From the NCBI RefSeq assembly GCF_008704795.1, contig NZ_CP023690.1, forward strand, positions 558,001-622,000: DNA of 64,000 nt, written 5' to 3'. The position numbers were made by a program, and so were the translations under genes. Positions 7,465 to 15,547 of the stretch are shown one piece after another. This DNA is from Streptomyces spectabilis (GTDB taxonomy: Bacteria > Actinomycetota > Actinomycetes > Streptomycetales > Streptomycetaceae). The notes beneath the pieces are model-generated. The model searched no databases. It had not been told where the DNA came from and saw nothing but the letters and a program-made list of their open reading frames with translations. Each line of letters begins with the position of its first letter. Within the stretch, counting starts at the first letter, position 1.

Positions 7465-8928
7465 TCACAGCAGCCGCCGGATCTCCCCCCGCACCCGGTA
7501 GAACCCGCCCGCCGCCGGGTGCAGGGCGTCCACGGCATAGCGCACTCCAGGCTCCCGTATCGCACGGGGGAACTGGACCCTCCAGGAGGAGTCGTAGCCC
7601 TCGGACACGACGTGCACGCGCAGGCGGCCGCCCTCCTGGACACACTCGACGACGATGGCTCCGGCGGGGGCGTGGGCGACGGTGGTCACCGCGGCCACGG
7701 CCGTGTCCGGCGCGTACGTGGGCACCGCGGCGGCGAGCTTGACGTCCCGCGCGACCGGCACCGTGCCCTGCTCCGCCGCGGAGATGGCCGCGTCGCTCGC
7801 GTCCACGCAGACCAGCGAGCCGTCCGTGGTCACCAAGTACAGCCGCTCGTCGTGGTACTGCATCGAAAGGGCCGAACCGCCGCCCGTGCCGAGCTTCCAC
7901 AGACGGGTGCCGTCCTGGTCGAAGCAGTACACGGACGACGCCGCGTCACCGGCGAAGACGAACCGGCCGCCGGGCGAGGCCGCGCACGAGTACACCGCGC
8001 TGTCGCAGGCGTACGTGGCCTCGATCGCGCCGGTGGTCTTCGAAAGCCGCTGGACGGCGCGGTGTGCGGTGCCCGCGTAGACAGCCTCGGCCTCCTGCCA
8101 GCCGAACAGGACTCCGCCGCGGGTGGAGGTGTGCCACAACTCGCCGCCACCGTCGGGCGCGTAGGCGGTGACGCCCCGGGAGTGCCCGTGGTAGACGGCC
8201 CGGTCGTCGGCGCGGACCATCCAGGCGTGCTCGCCCCGGCTGCGGCGGGCCCACTGGTGTTCGTCCTCGTGGTCGATGACCGTGAGCCGCCCGTCGCGGT
8301 CCGACACGTTCAGCAGGCCCTCGTGGATGTCGAGCCAGAAGATGTCGACGTCCGCCGCGATGTCGTAGGCGGCGAACGGCAGCTTCGACGAGAGGTCGTA
8401 GACCCGGCCGTCGTCGCAGCCCGCGTAGATCCAGAAGTCGTCGGCGACCAGGCACTTGACGCCGTCCGGCAGGCTGAACCGGGCCAGGACGCCGCCGTCG
8501 TGGTCCAGGGTGTACACCTCACCCGACTGATTGCCGACCCAGCAGTGCTCGCCGTCGACGTGGATGCCGAACGCCGAGGAACCGGTGCGGAACCGCCAGA
8601 GGACGGGGGCCACGGACCGCGCGGTGGACGGCGCCGAGGTCACCTGACGCCGAGTCACCGGACGGGGCGCGCGCTGTCCGGGGATCGCGGGGGCGTACCC
8701 CTTGCGGACCTTCTCCCCCACCTTCTTCGCGGCGGCCGCGCGTGCCTTCTCCGCCGTGGCGAACGTCGTGCTCTGCATCTGCCCTGCGGCGCCGATCCGT
8801 CCGTACCGCACCGTCACCAGCAGGCCGGCGACCGTCACCTCATAGAACTTGTGCGCGCCCCCGCCGTCCTGCGACAGCTCCAGATACGTCGTCGACTCCG
8901 GCGCACCGGACATGGCGGACCCAGACAT
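7465..8928 (-). CDS. WGR-domain protein with a PQQ-like beta-propeller
   Basis: 487 residues. Residues from about 20 to 80 form a WGR domain (KFYEVTVAGLLVTVRYGRIGAAGQ, then EKARAAAAKKVGEKVRKGY), a module better known from PARPs and MolR-type proteins. From about residue 110 on there are repeated blades of the type HCWVGNQSGEVYTLDHDGGVLARF and FVFAGDAASSVYCFDQDGTRLWKL, that is a PQQ/quinoprotein-like propeller. There is no signal peptide, so it is probably cytosolic. ATG 8928 has GAGGGG six bases upstream; the longer frame to 9408 is non-coding. Function unknown; WGR suggests nucleic-acid or protein binding. Confidence 0.8.
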   Translation of the reverse strand: MSGSAMSGAPESTTYLELSQDGGGAHKFYEVTVAGLLVTVRYGRIGAAGQMQSTTFATAEKARAAAAKKVGEKVRKGYAPAIPGQRAPRPVTRRQVTSAPSTARSVAPVLWRFRTGSSAFGIHVDGEHCWVGNQSGEVYTLDHDGGVLARFSLPDGVKCLVADDFWIYAGCDDGRVYDLSSKLPFAAYDIAADVDIFWLDIHEGLLNVSDRDGRLTVIDHEDEHQWARRSRGEHAWMVRADDRAVYHGHSRGVTAYAPDGGGELWHTSTRGGVLFGWQEAEAVYAGTAHRAVQRLSKTTGAIEATYACDSAVYSCAASPGGRFVFAGDAASSVYCFDQDGTRLWKLGTGGGSALSMQYHDERLYLVTTDGSLVCVDASDAAISAAEQGTVPVARDVKLAAAVPTYAPDTAVAAVTTVAHAPAGAIVVECVQEGGRLRVHVVSEGYDSSWRVQFPRAIREPGVRYAVDALHPAAGGFYRVRGEIRRLL

Positions 8929-9101
8929 GGCAGACCCCTCCCCGAAGCGGACCCACGGCCATTCCGGCGGGCCCCACTGCTCAAACCGTAGGAGGTGGCA
9001 CTGACAATCGGCCCGCGACCGCGGCCCCGGCTGGCCGGACGACCCGCCACGCGAACAGCCCGGCGCGGGTGCGCCGGGCCGTGGTGGAGCCAGGGGTGCG
9101 G

Positions 9102-9395
9102 TCAGCGGGTGACGACGTTGTGCGCCGGGATGATCTGCGGCTCGCCGTCGGCGTGGCCCAGGTCGGCGAGGATCGGCTGGAGGATCTTCGAGAAGCTCTC
9201 GAGCGCCTCCTCGGACTCCCATACGTCGACGACCCGCCAGCCGCCCTCGACCGGACCGGCCACGTGGGAGATCAGTCCGGGTGCGGGAATGTCTGCGAGC
9301 GACGTGAACTCGCCGCCGTCGGTGAGGCGGCTGATGACGGCGTCGTAGAGCTCCTGCCCGACACCGGGAATTTCGAAGGTGACGATGATGGCCAT
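9102..9395 (-). CDS. Small dimeric alpha/beta-barrel (ABM-like) protein
   Basis: 97 residues from ATG 9395, with GGGGGA just upstream. MAIIVTFEIPGVGQELYDAVISRL...HVAGPVEGGWRVVDVWESEEALESFSKILQPIL follows the beta-alpha-beta pattern of antibiotic-biosynthesis-monooxygenase-like (ferredoxin-like) proteins found widely in streptomycetes. Specific enzymatic residues cannot be assigned. It sits alone on its strand after the WGR gene's start. A 17-base dyad lies 37 bases upstream of its start. Confidence 0.7.
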   Translation of the reverse strand: MAIIVTFEIPGVGQELYDAVISRLTDGGEFTSLADIPAPGLISHVAGPVEGGWRVVDVWESEEALESFSKILQPILADLGHADGEPQIIPAHNVVTR

Positions 9396-9712
9396 GTGGT
9401 CCCCCCACTGGTCGTTCTGCTCGTGCACGGCGTGAACCGCTCGTTCACCGTGTGCGGCGATCGCTCCGATCGGCGCGACCCCCTCATGCCTACCCGACCG
9501 CCGTCCGGGCGTCGACGGCTGGCGGGTGCCGGGCGGAGAGAGCTGAGGCGCGATGCGGAGTCACGCGCCCCTAGTGAGCCGCCTGCGACCCGGGCGCGCA
9601 CCGCACCACGGCCGATCGGGGGTTTACGCACGACCGCGCCCGCGCACAGCCCTGAGTCGACGCTTCGGTGTGAGGGCTCTCAGAGACTGCCGGGGGATGC
9701 TCGTCCTGTTCA
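9396..9712. other. Gene-free stretch with an operator-like dyad
   Basis: No supportable gene. A perfect dyad GTGAAC-CGCTC-GTTCAC lies at 9432-9448, upstream of the ABM-like gene, and could bind a TetR- or GntR-type regulator. Nothing else stands out. Confidence 0.35.
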
Positions 9713-10894
9713 TCAGTTCAGGCCGGTGAGGAACTCGCCGAAGAGCCGGTTGGCGGTCTCGGAGTCGTAGAGGCGTTCGAACTCGGCGCGTGCGAGGCTG
9801 CGCCGGAACTCGCCGTGATAGGAGACGTCTCCCGCGTCGTGCATGAGGTCGGTGAACCACGCGGCGTACGCCTGGTAGTTCCACACGTGCTTCAGGCAGG
9901 TGGCGGAGTACGCCTCCAGCGGGCCCGGGTCCTGCTCCTTGACCTGCTTCAGGACGGCCGTGGCGAACACGTCGGCGTCGTGCAGGGCCAGGTTCATGCC
10001 CTTGGCGCTCATGGGCGGCACGATGTGCGCGGCGTCACCGAGCAGGTACAGGCGGCCGTAGCTCATCGGGGCGTAGACCACGCTGCGCAGCGGCACCAGC
10101 GTCTTGCTGGTGATCGGTCCCTTCGCGGTGACCGGTTCGCCGAAGCGCGCCTCGATCTCTTCCCAGATCCGGTCGTCCGCCCACTCCTCGACGGCGGTGT
10201 CCAGCGGGCACTGGAGGTAGAAGCGGCTGGCCCGGGGTCCGCGGGCGAACTGACCGGCGAATCCCCGGTCGTGGATCGCCATCATGGACTGGTGGTTGGC
10301 GGAGGCGTCGGCCAGTACGGTCAGCCAGGCGTACCCGTACTCGTGGGACTGGCGGGTGAGTACGTTGCCGGGGATGCTCGCCCGGCTGACGCCGTGGTCT
10401 CCGTCGCAGCCGGCGATGAAGTCGCAGGCGATGGCCCGCGTCACGCCCGTCCTTTCGCGGTAGCGCACGCGCGGCCGGGGGCCGGTGAGGTCCTCCGGTT
10501 CGACGTCCTCGGCTTCGAAGCGGAGGTCGCCGCCGTCGCTGACGAAGACGTCGATGAGATGGCGCACGAGGACCTGCTGGGGGCAGAAGCGTCCGTCGAC
10601 GTGGTCGTCGGTCACGTACCGGAAGGGCCGCGTCTCGCCATCGACGCGGAAGTTCAGCACCGGCGCGAAGGGGGCGCCGTCGAGGACCCGGTCCGCCAGG
10701 CCCCACTCCCGGAACATGCGCGCGGCCCTGGGGTCGATGACCCCCGCGCGCTGGCGCCGCTCGACGTACTCGCGGCTGTGCCGCTCCAGTACCACGCAGT
10801 CGATCCCGCTGCGCAGGAGGAAGTTGCCGAGGGCGAGCCCGGCGACACCCGAACCCACGATCACGACAGTGGTGTTCTCGTCCGTTACGGACAT
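9713..10894 (-). CDS. pobA: 4-hydroxybenzoate 3-monooxygenase-like FAD monooxygenase
   Basis: 393 residues, the size of p-hydroxybenzoate hydroxylase. FAD-binding GSGVAGLALG follows the first strand (residues 14-23), RQRAGVIDP corresponds to the PHBH segment after the first helix, GCDGDHGVSR is the DG motif, and LLGDAAHIVPPMSAKGMNLALHDA is the C-terminal FAD motif characteristic of PHBH. The family uses NAD(P)H and O2 to convert 4-hydroxybenzoate to protocatechuate. AAGGAG precedes ATG 10894. It is divergent from a TetR gene, with a clear dyad operator between them, and no other aromatic-catabolism genes lie nearby. A related hydroxybenzoate or secondary-metabolite substrate is possible. Confidence 0.8.
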   Translation of the reverse strand: MSVTDENTTVVIVGSGVAGLALGNFLLRSGIDCVVLERHSREYVERRQRAGVIDPRAARMFREWGLADRVLDGAPFAPVLNFRVDGETRPFRYVTDDHVDGRFCPQQVLVRHLIDVFVSDGGDLRFEAEDVEPEDLTGPRPRVRYRERTGVTRAIACDFIAGCDGDHGVSRASIPGNVLTRQSHEYGYAWLTVLADASANHQSMMAIHDRGFAGQFARGPRASRFYLQCPLDTAVEEWADDRIWEEIEARFGEPVTAKGPITSKTLVPLRSVVYAPMSYGRLYLLGDAAHIVPPMSAKGMNLALHDADVFATAVLKQVKEQDPGPLEAYSATCLKHVWNYQAYAAWFTDLMHDAGDVSYHGEFRRSLARAEFERLYDSETANRLFGEFLTGLN

Positions 10895-11053
10895 GGTTGG
10901 TGCTCCTTGGTGTTTTTCTGCGAAGAGTGGGCGTCTTTCGTCGGGGAGAGCTGTGCGTTCATCAGCCCGTCCTGTTCATGGCGATCGCCGGACATGGGTG
11001 TCCCGCGCGTTTGGCGCAGCGGGGCGAGACCCCCTACCCTTAAGCGAAGTCTT

Positions 11054-11083
11054 CACTACGCATCATACGTAGTGTCCACTACG
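11054..11083. promoter_or_regulatory. Operator with three CACTACG half-sites between pobA and tetR
   Basis: CACTACG at 11054-11060, its exact reverse complement CGTAGTG at 11068-11074, and a third copy CACTACG at 11077-11083. The region lies immediately upstream of the TetR gene and in the divergent promoter region of pobA. This is the form expected for a site bound by the adjacent TetR protein, which would repress both directions. Confidence 0.65.
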
Positions 11084-11103
11084 TTTGTAAGAGGGGTCGG
11101 GCT

Positions 11104-11658
11104 ATGCGCCGCGACGGAGCCGCCAACAGGGAGAAGGTCCTGCTGGCCGCCGAGCATGTGTTCGCCGAGAAGGGGGCCGCCGCCTCCACCGATGAGATCG
11201 CGCAGCGGGCCGGGGTCAGCATCGCCACCGTCTTCCGCAATTTCGCCACCAAGCAGGACCTCATCGAGGCCACCGCGTGCCGCTACCTGGAGAAGCTGAC
11301 CGCCCAGGCGCTGGCGCTCGCCGAACCTCAGGACCCCGGGAAGGCCTTCGCCTCCCTGATGAGGTCCCTCGCGGCGGCCGGGCCGGTGAAGATGACCCTG
11401 ATGGATCTGTTGCCCCCGCACGACGACGACGGCCAGGGCCTGTCCCGGCCGGTCACCGAGGCGGCCGACGCCTTCCGCGCGGCCCTCGACGGCGCACTCC
11501 ACCGCGCCCAGGCCGCCGGCGCCGCGCGCCCCGACGTCACCGGCGACGACGTCTCCCTCCTCCTGCGCGCCCTCGCATACGCCACGGACCTCAGCGAAGG
11601 CGAGGCACTCGACCGGGCCGTGGGCATCGTCCTCGACGGCCTCGGCGTACCGCGCTGA
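11104..11658 (+). CDS. TetR family regulator, probable repressor of the divergent monooxygenase
   Basis: 184 residues. The HTH occupies about residues 6-50 (NREKVLLAAEHVFAEKGAAASTDEIAQRAGVSIATVFRNFATKQDLIEA). The C-terminal part resembles the SbtR-like TetR_C domain (LLLRALAYATDLSEGEALDRAVGIVLDGL). The gene starts 20 bases after the three-half-site operator. No strong ribosome site is visible ahead of ATG 11104. The ligand is likely aromatic given the divergent hydroxylase, but that is inference. Confidence 0.85.
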   Translation: MRRDGAANREKVLLAAEHVFAEKGAAASTDEIAQRAGVSIATVFRNFATKQDLIEATACRYLEKLTAQALALAEPQDPGKAFASLMRSLAAAGPVKMTLMDLLPPHDDDGQGLSRPVTEAADAFRAALDGALHRAQAAGAARPDVTGDDVSLLLRALAYATDLSEGEALDRAVGIVLDGLGVPR

Positions 11659-11686
11659 CACCCCATCCGTTCCGTGCAGCCTGGCC

Positions 11687-12590
11687 CTAGCGCCCGGCCC
11701 GGAGCTGGGTGACGGCGTCGTCCATGAGCGGGTGTTGAACAGTACGAGTGCGTTGAGGACCAGGCCCAGCGCGCCGATCCGGTCCTCCATGCCGTCCTGG
11801 TAGCGCTGGTGGAGCTGCCCTGCCCGGCCGTGGAAGATCTTCCGGGCGAACGCGTGGCGGCCTTCCTGGAGGTTGGCCTGCACCTTGATCTGGCGGCGGT
11901 ATCCGGGCTCGTCGGCCGAGCGCAGGATGTGCAGGGTTCTCGCGATCCGCCCGTAGTGCGCGATCGCGTCGCCAAGCGAGGTGGGGCGACCGTCGCGGGA
12001 CAGCATCCGGATGACGTCGTAGGCGCGGACGGCTCAGGTGTGGATGGAGCCGATGATCCGCAGGATGTCATCCCCGTGCTGCTCGATCCGGACCAGGTCG
12101 ACCCGGCCAGGGCGAGAAGGCCGCACACGATGTCGCTGTAGCTCGCGGTGTCGGTGACGAGCATCTCCGGGCGCTTGCCGCCGGCGCGGTCGTAGCGGAC
12201 GTCCAGCCCGTACAGCGAGTCGCGTACGTCTGGTCGGCGTGGGACGACCTGCCGTACTTCAGCGCGTCCGCGCCGCCGGTCACCGAGGTGAACGCCTGGT
12301 CGGCGCCGGTCCAGGGGAACACCTCCAGCAGCACCTCGGGCAGGTCCACTCTCGGCACCATGGCGTTCACCGCGGCCCGCAGCTCCAGCAGGGAGGCCGG
12401 TTCGGGCTCCGGCTCCAGGGCGGCGAAGTGCGAACGGCCATGGTCGTCGAACACGATCTGCGCGTTGTCCGGGACCCGGGCGGCGACCTCCCTCCCGGTA
12501 AGTGCCGTCCAGCAGCGCGGCCCGCGCCGCCAGGTGCGCCACTGCCTCCCCGGGCAGGTTCAGCGAGACCAGCACGGTCGGCCTCGCCCG
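11687..12590 (-). pseudogene. Remnant of a Tn3-family transposase (several frameshifts)
   Basis: Minus-strand pieces in different frames join into the C-terminal half of a Tn3-type DDE transposase. They read LPGEAVAHLAARAALLDGTYRE; then VPDNAQIVFDDHGRSHFAALEPEP with LLELRAAVNAMVPRVDLPEVLLEV; then DSLYGLDVRYDRAGGKRPEMLVTDTASYSDIV; then RIARTLHILRSADEPGYRRQIKVQ and QRYQDGMEDRIGALGLVLNALVLFN; and last MDDAVTQLRAGR before the TAG at 11687. The frame changes at least three times and an in-frame stop occurs near 12035, so it cannot make an active enzyme. No terminal inverted repeats or resolvase were found; the upstream boundary is approximate. Confidence 0.8.
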
Positions 12591-12687
12591 CTACCGCGAG
12601 GTCGTGAGCGGGACCGCGAACCCCAGGCGGTTGCGCGCCCGCCTCTTGGACTCGTCCAGACAGTCGATCAACACGACTGCCGAAGGT

Positions 12688-13506
12688 TCATCCCTCACCG
12701 CCGTCCGTGGGGCGCAGGACGACGTACCCCTGATTCGGGCTGGGAGACCACGGCAAGCGGTGCTCGAAGAGGGCTTCGACGAACGGTGTCGCGCGGTGGT
12801 AGACGTACACCGAGGTCTGCGCCCCCGTGATCTGCGGGGTGTCGATGAGCAGGGGAATGTCGGCGAGGAAGTACCGCACCGCCTCGTGGACCTGAGCCTC
12901 TCTCGGCTCGGCGGGCATGCGGTGGGCGAGGACGCTGCGGGAGGCGCTCAGGCACATGTCCCGGAAGGCGAGGTCGGCGGTGAACCAGCGCTGGGCCTCC
13001 CGGTGCAGGCGCTGGAAGGCCTCTTTCGTCCGCAGGTGCTCCCAGTCGAGCAGGTACGGCCCGGCGTCCTCGTGGCCGGTGGTGTGGAGGAGACCGTCGC
13101 GGATGCGGTTGCGCATCTTCAGCCCGTTCTCGTGCGCCCGCTTCCGGGCTTTGTCCGCCGGTATCCCCGTGGCGGTGAGGGTGTACTGCGAGGGAACGTC
13201 GGGGAGGTGGAAGTGCACCCGGTCGAAGCGGGGCAGCACCCACCGGCAGAGCTCCACGACGCGTGCGCGCTTGAAGTAGGAGTTGAACGGGCTCATTCCC
13301 ACGCACGCGTGCTGGGCCAGGTCGGCGAGGCGGCGGCAATTGGCGGTGAGCGGTTCGGCTGTGAACCCAGTGAACCCAGTGAACCCGGTGAGGTCGGTGA
13401 GGTCGGTGGGCAGGGTGGGCTCGCTGGGCTTGCTGGGCTCGGTGGACTCAGTGGACTCGGTGAATTCCCCGCGTGCGCCGAACAGCGCGTTCCGGTCGGC
13501 CATCAC
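12688..13506 (-). CDS. tRNA-dependent cyclodipeptide synthase (CDPS, NYH type)
   Basis: 272 residues. CDPSs take two aminoacyl-tRNAs and form a cyclic dipeptide. VGMSPFNSYF at residues 69-78 corresponds to the AlbC motif with the catalytic Ser (here Ser72) and the N of the NYH subfamily (Asn75). VYVYHRATPF supplies Tyr236-His237. RYFLADIPLL aligns with the AlbC segment containing Tyr178 and Glu182, but here the Glu position is Asp216. The C-terminal NQGYVVLRP also matches AlbC. Residues 15-50 are a Ser/Thr/Glu/Pro-rich extension encoded by 9-base repeats and absent from AlbC. GTG 13506 lies six bases after TAGAGT on the minus strand, suggesting a leaderless transcript; ATG 13503 is the alternative. 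No tailoring P450 or oxidase is adjacent. Product unpredictable from motif alone. Confidence 0.85.
   Translation of the reverse strand: MMADRNALFGARGEFTESTESTEPSKPSEPTLPTDLTDLTGFTGFTGFTAEPLTANCRRLADLAQHACVGMSPFNSYFKRARVVELCRWVLPRFDRVHFHLPDVPSQYTLTATGIPADKARKRAHENGLKMRNRIRDGLLHTTGHEDAGPYLLDWEHLRTKEAFQRLHREAQRWFTADLAFRDMCLSASRSVLAHRMPAEPREAQVHEAVRYFLADIPLLIDTPQITGAQTSVYVYHRATPFVEALFEHRLPWSPSPNQGYVVLRPTDGGEG
13361..13464. repeat. 9-bp minisatellite inside the CDPS reading frame
   Basis: Imperfect tandem 9-base units of the types GTGAACCCA, GTGAGGTCG, CTGGGCTCG and GTGGACTCA run through this stretch. Being a multiple of three, they encode Glu-Ser-Thr, Glu-Pro-Ser, Asp-Leu-Thr and Gly-Phe-Thr triplets at the protein's N terminus. 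Copy number is likely to vary between strains. Confidence 0.75.
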
Positions 13507-13969
13507 CCGCGCACTCTAAGCACCGCGCGACGCCCACGACGCCCGAACCGAGCCGCTGCCCCTCGAATCGCGTACGACTACTCCGGATCGGTTGGCAAGG
13601 CGCAGGAGTCGCGCGTCCCCCTGCCAGGGACAGCCCCCGGCGGCCGGGGCCCTGCCCCTGGCCGGAATCGCCCTTGCGGATTCCGTGCTCGGCTCGGGGC
13701 AGAGCCACCGAGCCGCAGCACACGCCACCCCGACCGCTCGGTCAGAGTGCCCCCAGCGGAACACATGGCCGAACATGCCCTAGGCAGCCGCACTCTTGGT
13801 TCGTACCATTCGTGTCGCCTGAGGCCCTCAGTCAGCGGGCGGCCCGCTCGTCCCCCATGCCCGCCCGCTTGGCATGCCCCACCTGATTCCTCGTGGGCAC
13901 ATGCCCCCTCTCCTGAAACCGCTCGATCCACTTTCAGGATTCAGGCCCCATCAACGCGATAGGAAAACC
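13507..13969. other. Divergent intergenic region between CDPS and DUF4360 genes
   Basis: No convincing gene. It should carry promoters for both flanking genes. A minus-strand TAGAGT (13513-13518) is placed as a -10 box for the CDPS gene. Open frames here have no family resemblance and read as antisense shadows. Confidence 0.4.
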
Positions 13970-14629
13970 ATGGCCGGTGGACTTCTCGCGAGCGGCGCGC
14001 TGACAGCGTTGTTCGCCATGGCTCTGGCTCCACCCAGTACGTCCCCAGACGTCCCCACGACTCCCCCGTCACCCGCCGAGAGAATCCGGGTCGAGGTAGC
14101 CACAGTCAATGGATCAGGCTGCCCCGCCGGGACGGTCGCCGTGGCTGCCGCGCCGGACAACTCGGCGTTCACCGTCACCTACAGCGACTACCTCGCCCGT
14201 GCGGGAGAGCAGTCCGATCCCGTCGACTTCCGTAAGAACTGCCAGCTCAGCCTGATCGTGCACGCCCCGGTGGACTACACCTACGCGATCGCGAGCGTCG
14301 ACTACCGCGGGTACGCCTCGCTGCAGTCCGGCGTCAGCGGCATGGAGAAGGCGTCGTACTACTTCCAGGGCTCACCCGAGACCAAGTCCGAATCCCACCG
14401 TTGGCGCGGCCCGTACGCCGACAACTGGCAAGCGACCGACACGAAGCCGTGGGAGGACCTGGACTGGGCGCCGTGCGGCGCCAAGCGGAACCTCAACGTC
14501 AACACCGAGTTGCGGGTTCTCATCGGAGCCTCCGATCCCGACAAGACCAGCTTCATGACCATGGACTCGACGGATGCCAAGGTCAGCAGCGTGTACCGAC
14601 TCGCGTGGAAGCAGTGCCCGAGCTCGTAA
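13970..14629 (+). CDS. Secreted DUF4360 domain protein
   Basis: 219 residues from ATG 13970, preceded by AGGA. The N terminus MAGGLLASGALTALFAMALAPPST is a signal peptide with a Pro/Ser/Thr-rich linker after it. The body matches DUF4360: VEVATVNGSGCPAGTVAVAAAPDNSAFTVTYSDYLA, DFRKNCQLSLIVHAP, YAIASVDYRGYASLQSGVSG and a C-terminal NTELRVLIG...MDSTD strand pair. Its Cys residues probably form disulphides. Extracellular; function unknown. An in-frame ATG at 13874 would place 32 non-signal-like residues ahead of the signal peptide. Confidence 0.85.
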   Translation: MAGGLLASGALTALFAMALAPPSTSPDVPTTPPSPAERIRVEVATVNGSGCPAGTVAVAAAPDNSAFTVTYSDYLARAGEQSDPVDFRKNCQLSLIVHAPVDYTYAIASVDYRGYASLQSGVSGMEKASYYFQGSPETKSESHRWRGPYADNWQATDTKPWEDLDWAPCGAKRNLNVNTELRVLIGASDPDKTSFMTMDSTDAKVSSVYRLAWKQCPSS

Positions 14630-14699
14630 GCGGCTTCCCTGAGTGCACCAGCACAGTGGACGAGTTCGGCCGCTCGGCATGAGTTCGTGAGCCGAGGGC

Positions 14700-14738
14700 G
14701 AGCGGGAGGTCCCTTCTTCCTGGCAGGACCTCCCGCTC
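14700..14738. terminator. Bidirectional terminator hairpin
   Basis: Perfect 13-bp inverted repeat 14700-14712 / 14726-14738 (GAGCGGGAGGTCC arm), 13-base loop, placed between the convergent DUF4360 and DUF1707 genes. Confidence 0.75.
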
Positions 14739-14742
14739 TGCC

Positions 14743-14760
14743 GACGCCGCGCGCGGCGTC
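14743..14760. repeat. 18-bp perfect palindrome
   Basis: GACGCCGCGCGCGGCGTC reads the same on both strands. It lies just after the terminator stem and before the 3' end of the DUF1707 gene. It could act as a second terminator element or be chance in GC-rich DNA. Confidence 0.4.
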
Positions 14761-14779
14761 TCGGCCAATTCGTCACCGG

Positions 14780-15439
14780 TTACGCGGAAAGGGCCGTCGG
14801 CCTGCGCAGCAGCCACTGTCCGAACGTCCGGCGCGGAGGTCGCACCACCACGCGCCCGTGGGCCTTCTGACCGACCAGCTCCACGCGCAGAGTGACCGGT
14901 GCGTCGGGGGCGTGATCCGGCGGAGTCCGCAGGTACTTGACCCTGCTGTGCACCAGTTGCAGACCATCGGTATCGACCACGACTCCCGGCCCGGTGACGA
15001 GCGTCAGGGTCTTCCCCGTCATGCCCACATCTATCCGCAAGGTGTCGTGCGTGATCACCGCTCCACTGAAGTCGAGCGTCACGTCGCAGTACGTCACGTC
15101 GAGCTCCAGCCTCCGCGGCACCACCCAGCGTCCTTTGCGCTCGACCGCGCCGCTGTGGACCTGTTCGATCCGGACCACGTCCTTGGCCTCCACCCCGGTC
15201 GCGCCGGGTGCGGAGGGTGCGGGCGGCAGGTCGGCGGTGAGCACGGCCAGTTCGCTCCGCGTCCGCGCCGACAGAGCGGCCTCCAGGCGCTCGTCCAACT
15301 CCTCCGCGGTCAGCAGGCCGTCCCCGGCCGCGATGCGCAGCACGTCCACCGCCCGCTCCCGGTCCGCGTGCGAGGCTCGCAGCTCGGGGGCCGAGCCGGG
15401 CCCGGAGGGCTTCCCCGTGGGTGAGATCTCTCCCGACAT
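14780..15439 (-). CDS. DUF1707 (SHOCT-like) domain protein
   Basis: 219 residues from ATG 15439 with GGACGGAAG upstream. The N-terminal 60 residues (ELRASHADRERAVDVLRIAAGDGLLTAEELDERLEAAL) are the DUF1707 helical module common in actinobacteria. The remainder is beta-rich and resembles a cell-wall-active-antibiotics-response/LiaF-like domain (LELDVTYCDVTLDFSGAVI...TLRIDVGMTGKTLTLVTGPGVVVDTDG) with no membrane segment. The basic C terminus RPPRRTFGQWLLRR could contact membrane or DNA. Three tandem 13-bp repeats lie 70 bases upstream and may control it. Function unknown; proteins of this kind are often tied to envelope stress. Confidence 0.8.
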   Translation of the reverse strand: MSGEISPTGKPSGPGSAPELRASHADRERAVDVLRIAAGDGLLTAEELDERLEAALSARTRSELAVLTADLPPAPSAPGATGVEAKDVVRIEQVHSGAVERKGRWVVPRRLELDVTYCDVTLDFSGAVITHDTLRIDVGMTGKTLTLVTGPGVVVDTDGLQLVHSRVKYLRTPPDHAPDAPVTLRVELVGQKAHGRVVVRPPRRTFGQWLLRRPTALSA

Positions 15440-15508
15440 GCTTCCGTCCTGGTCCTGTCGAACGTCTCGGCGCGGCACGCGGCGCAGGCGGTCGCGCGCG
15501 AATGGAGA

Positions 15509-15547
15509 ACTAACGCTATGAACTATCGCTATGGACTAACGCTATAT
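15509..15547. repeat. Three tandem 13-bp direct repeats, candidate iteron/operator
   Basis: ACTAACGCTATGA / ACTATCGCTATGG / ACTAACGCTATAT at 15509, 15522 and 15535. They are markedly AT-rich for this DNA and lie between the DUF1707 start and the effector gene at 15817. Direct repeats with a fixed 13-base step suggest cooperative binding of a regulator. Confidence 0.6.
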
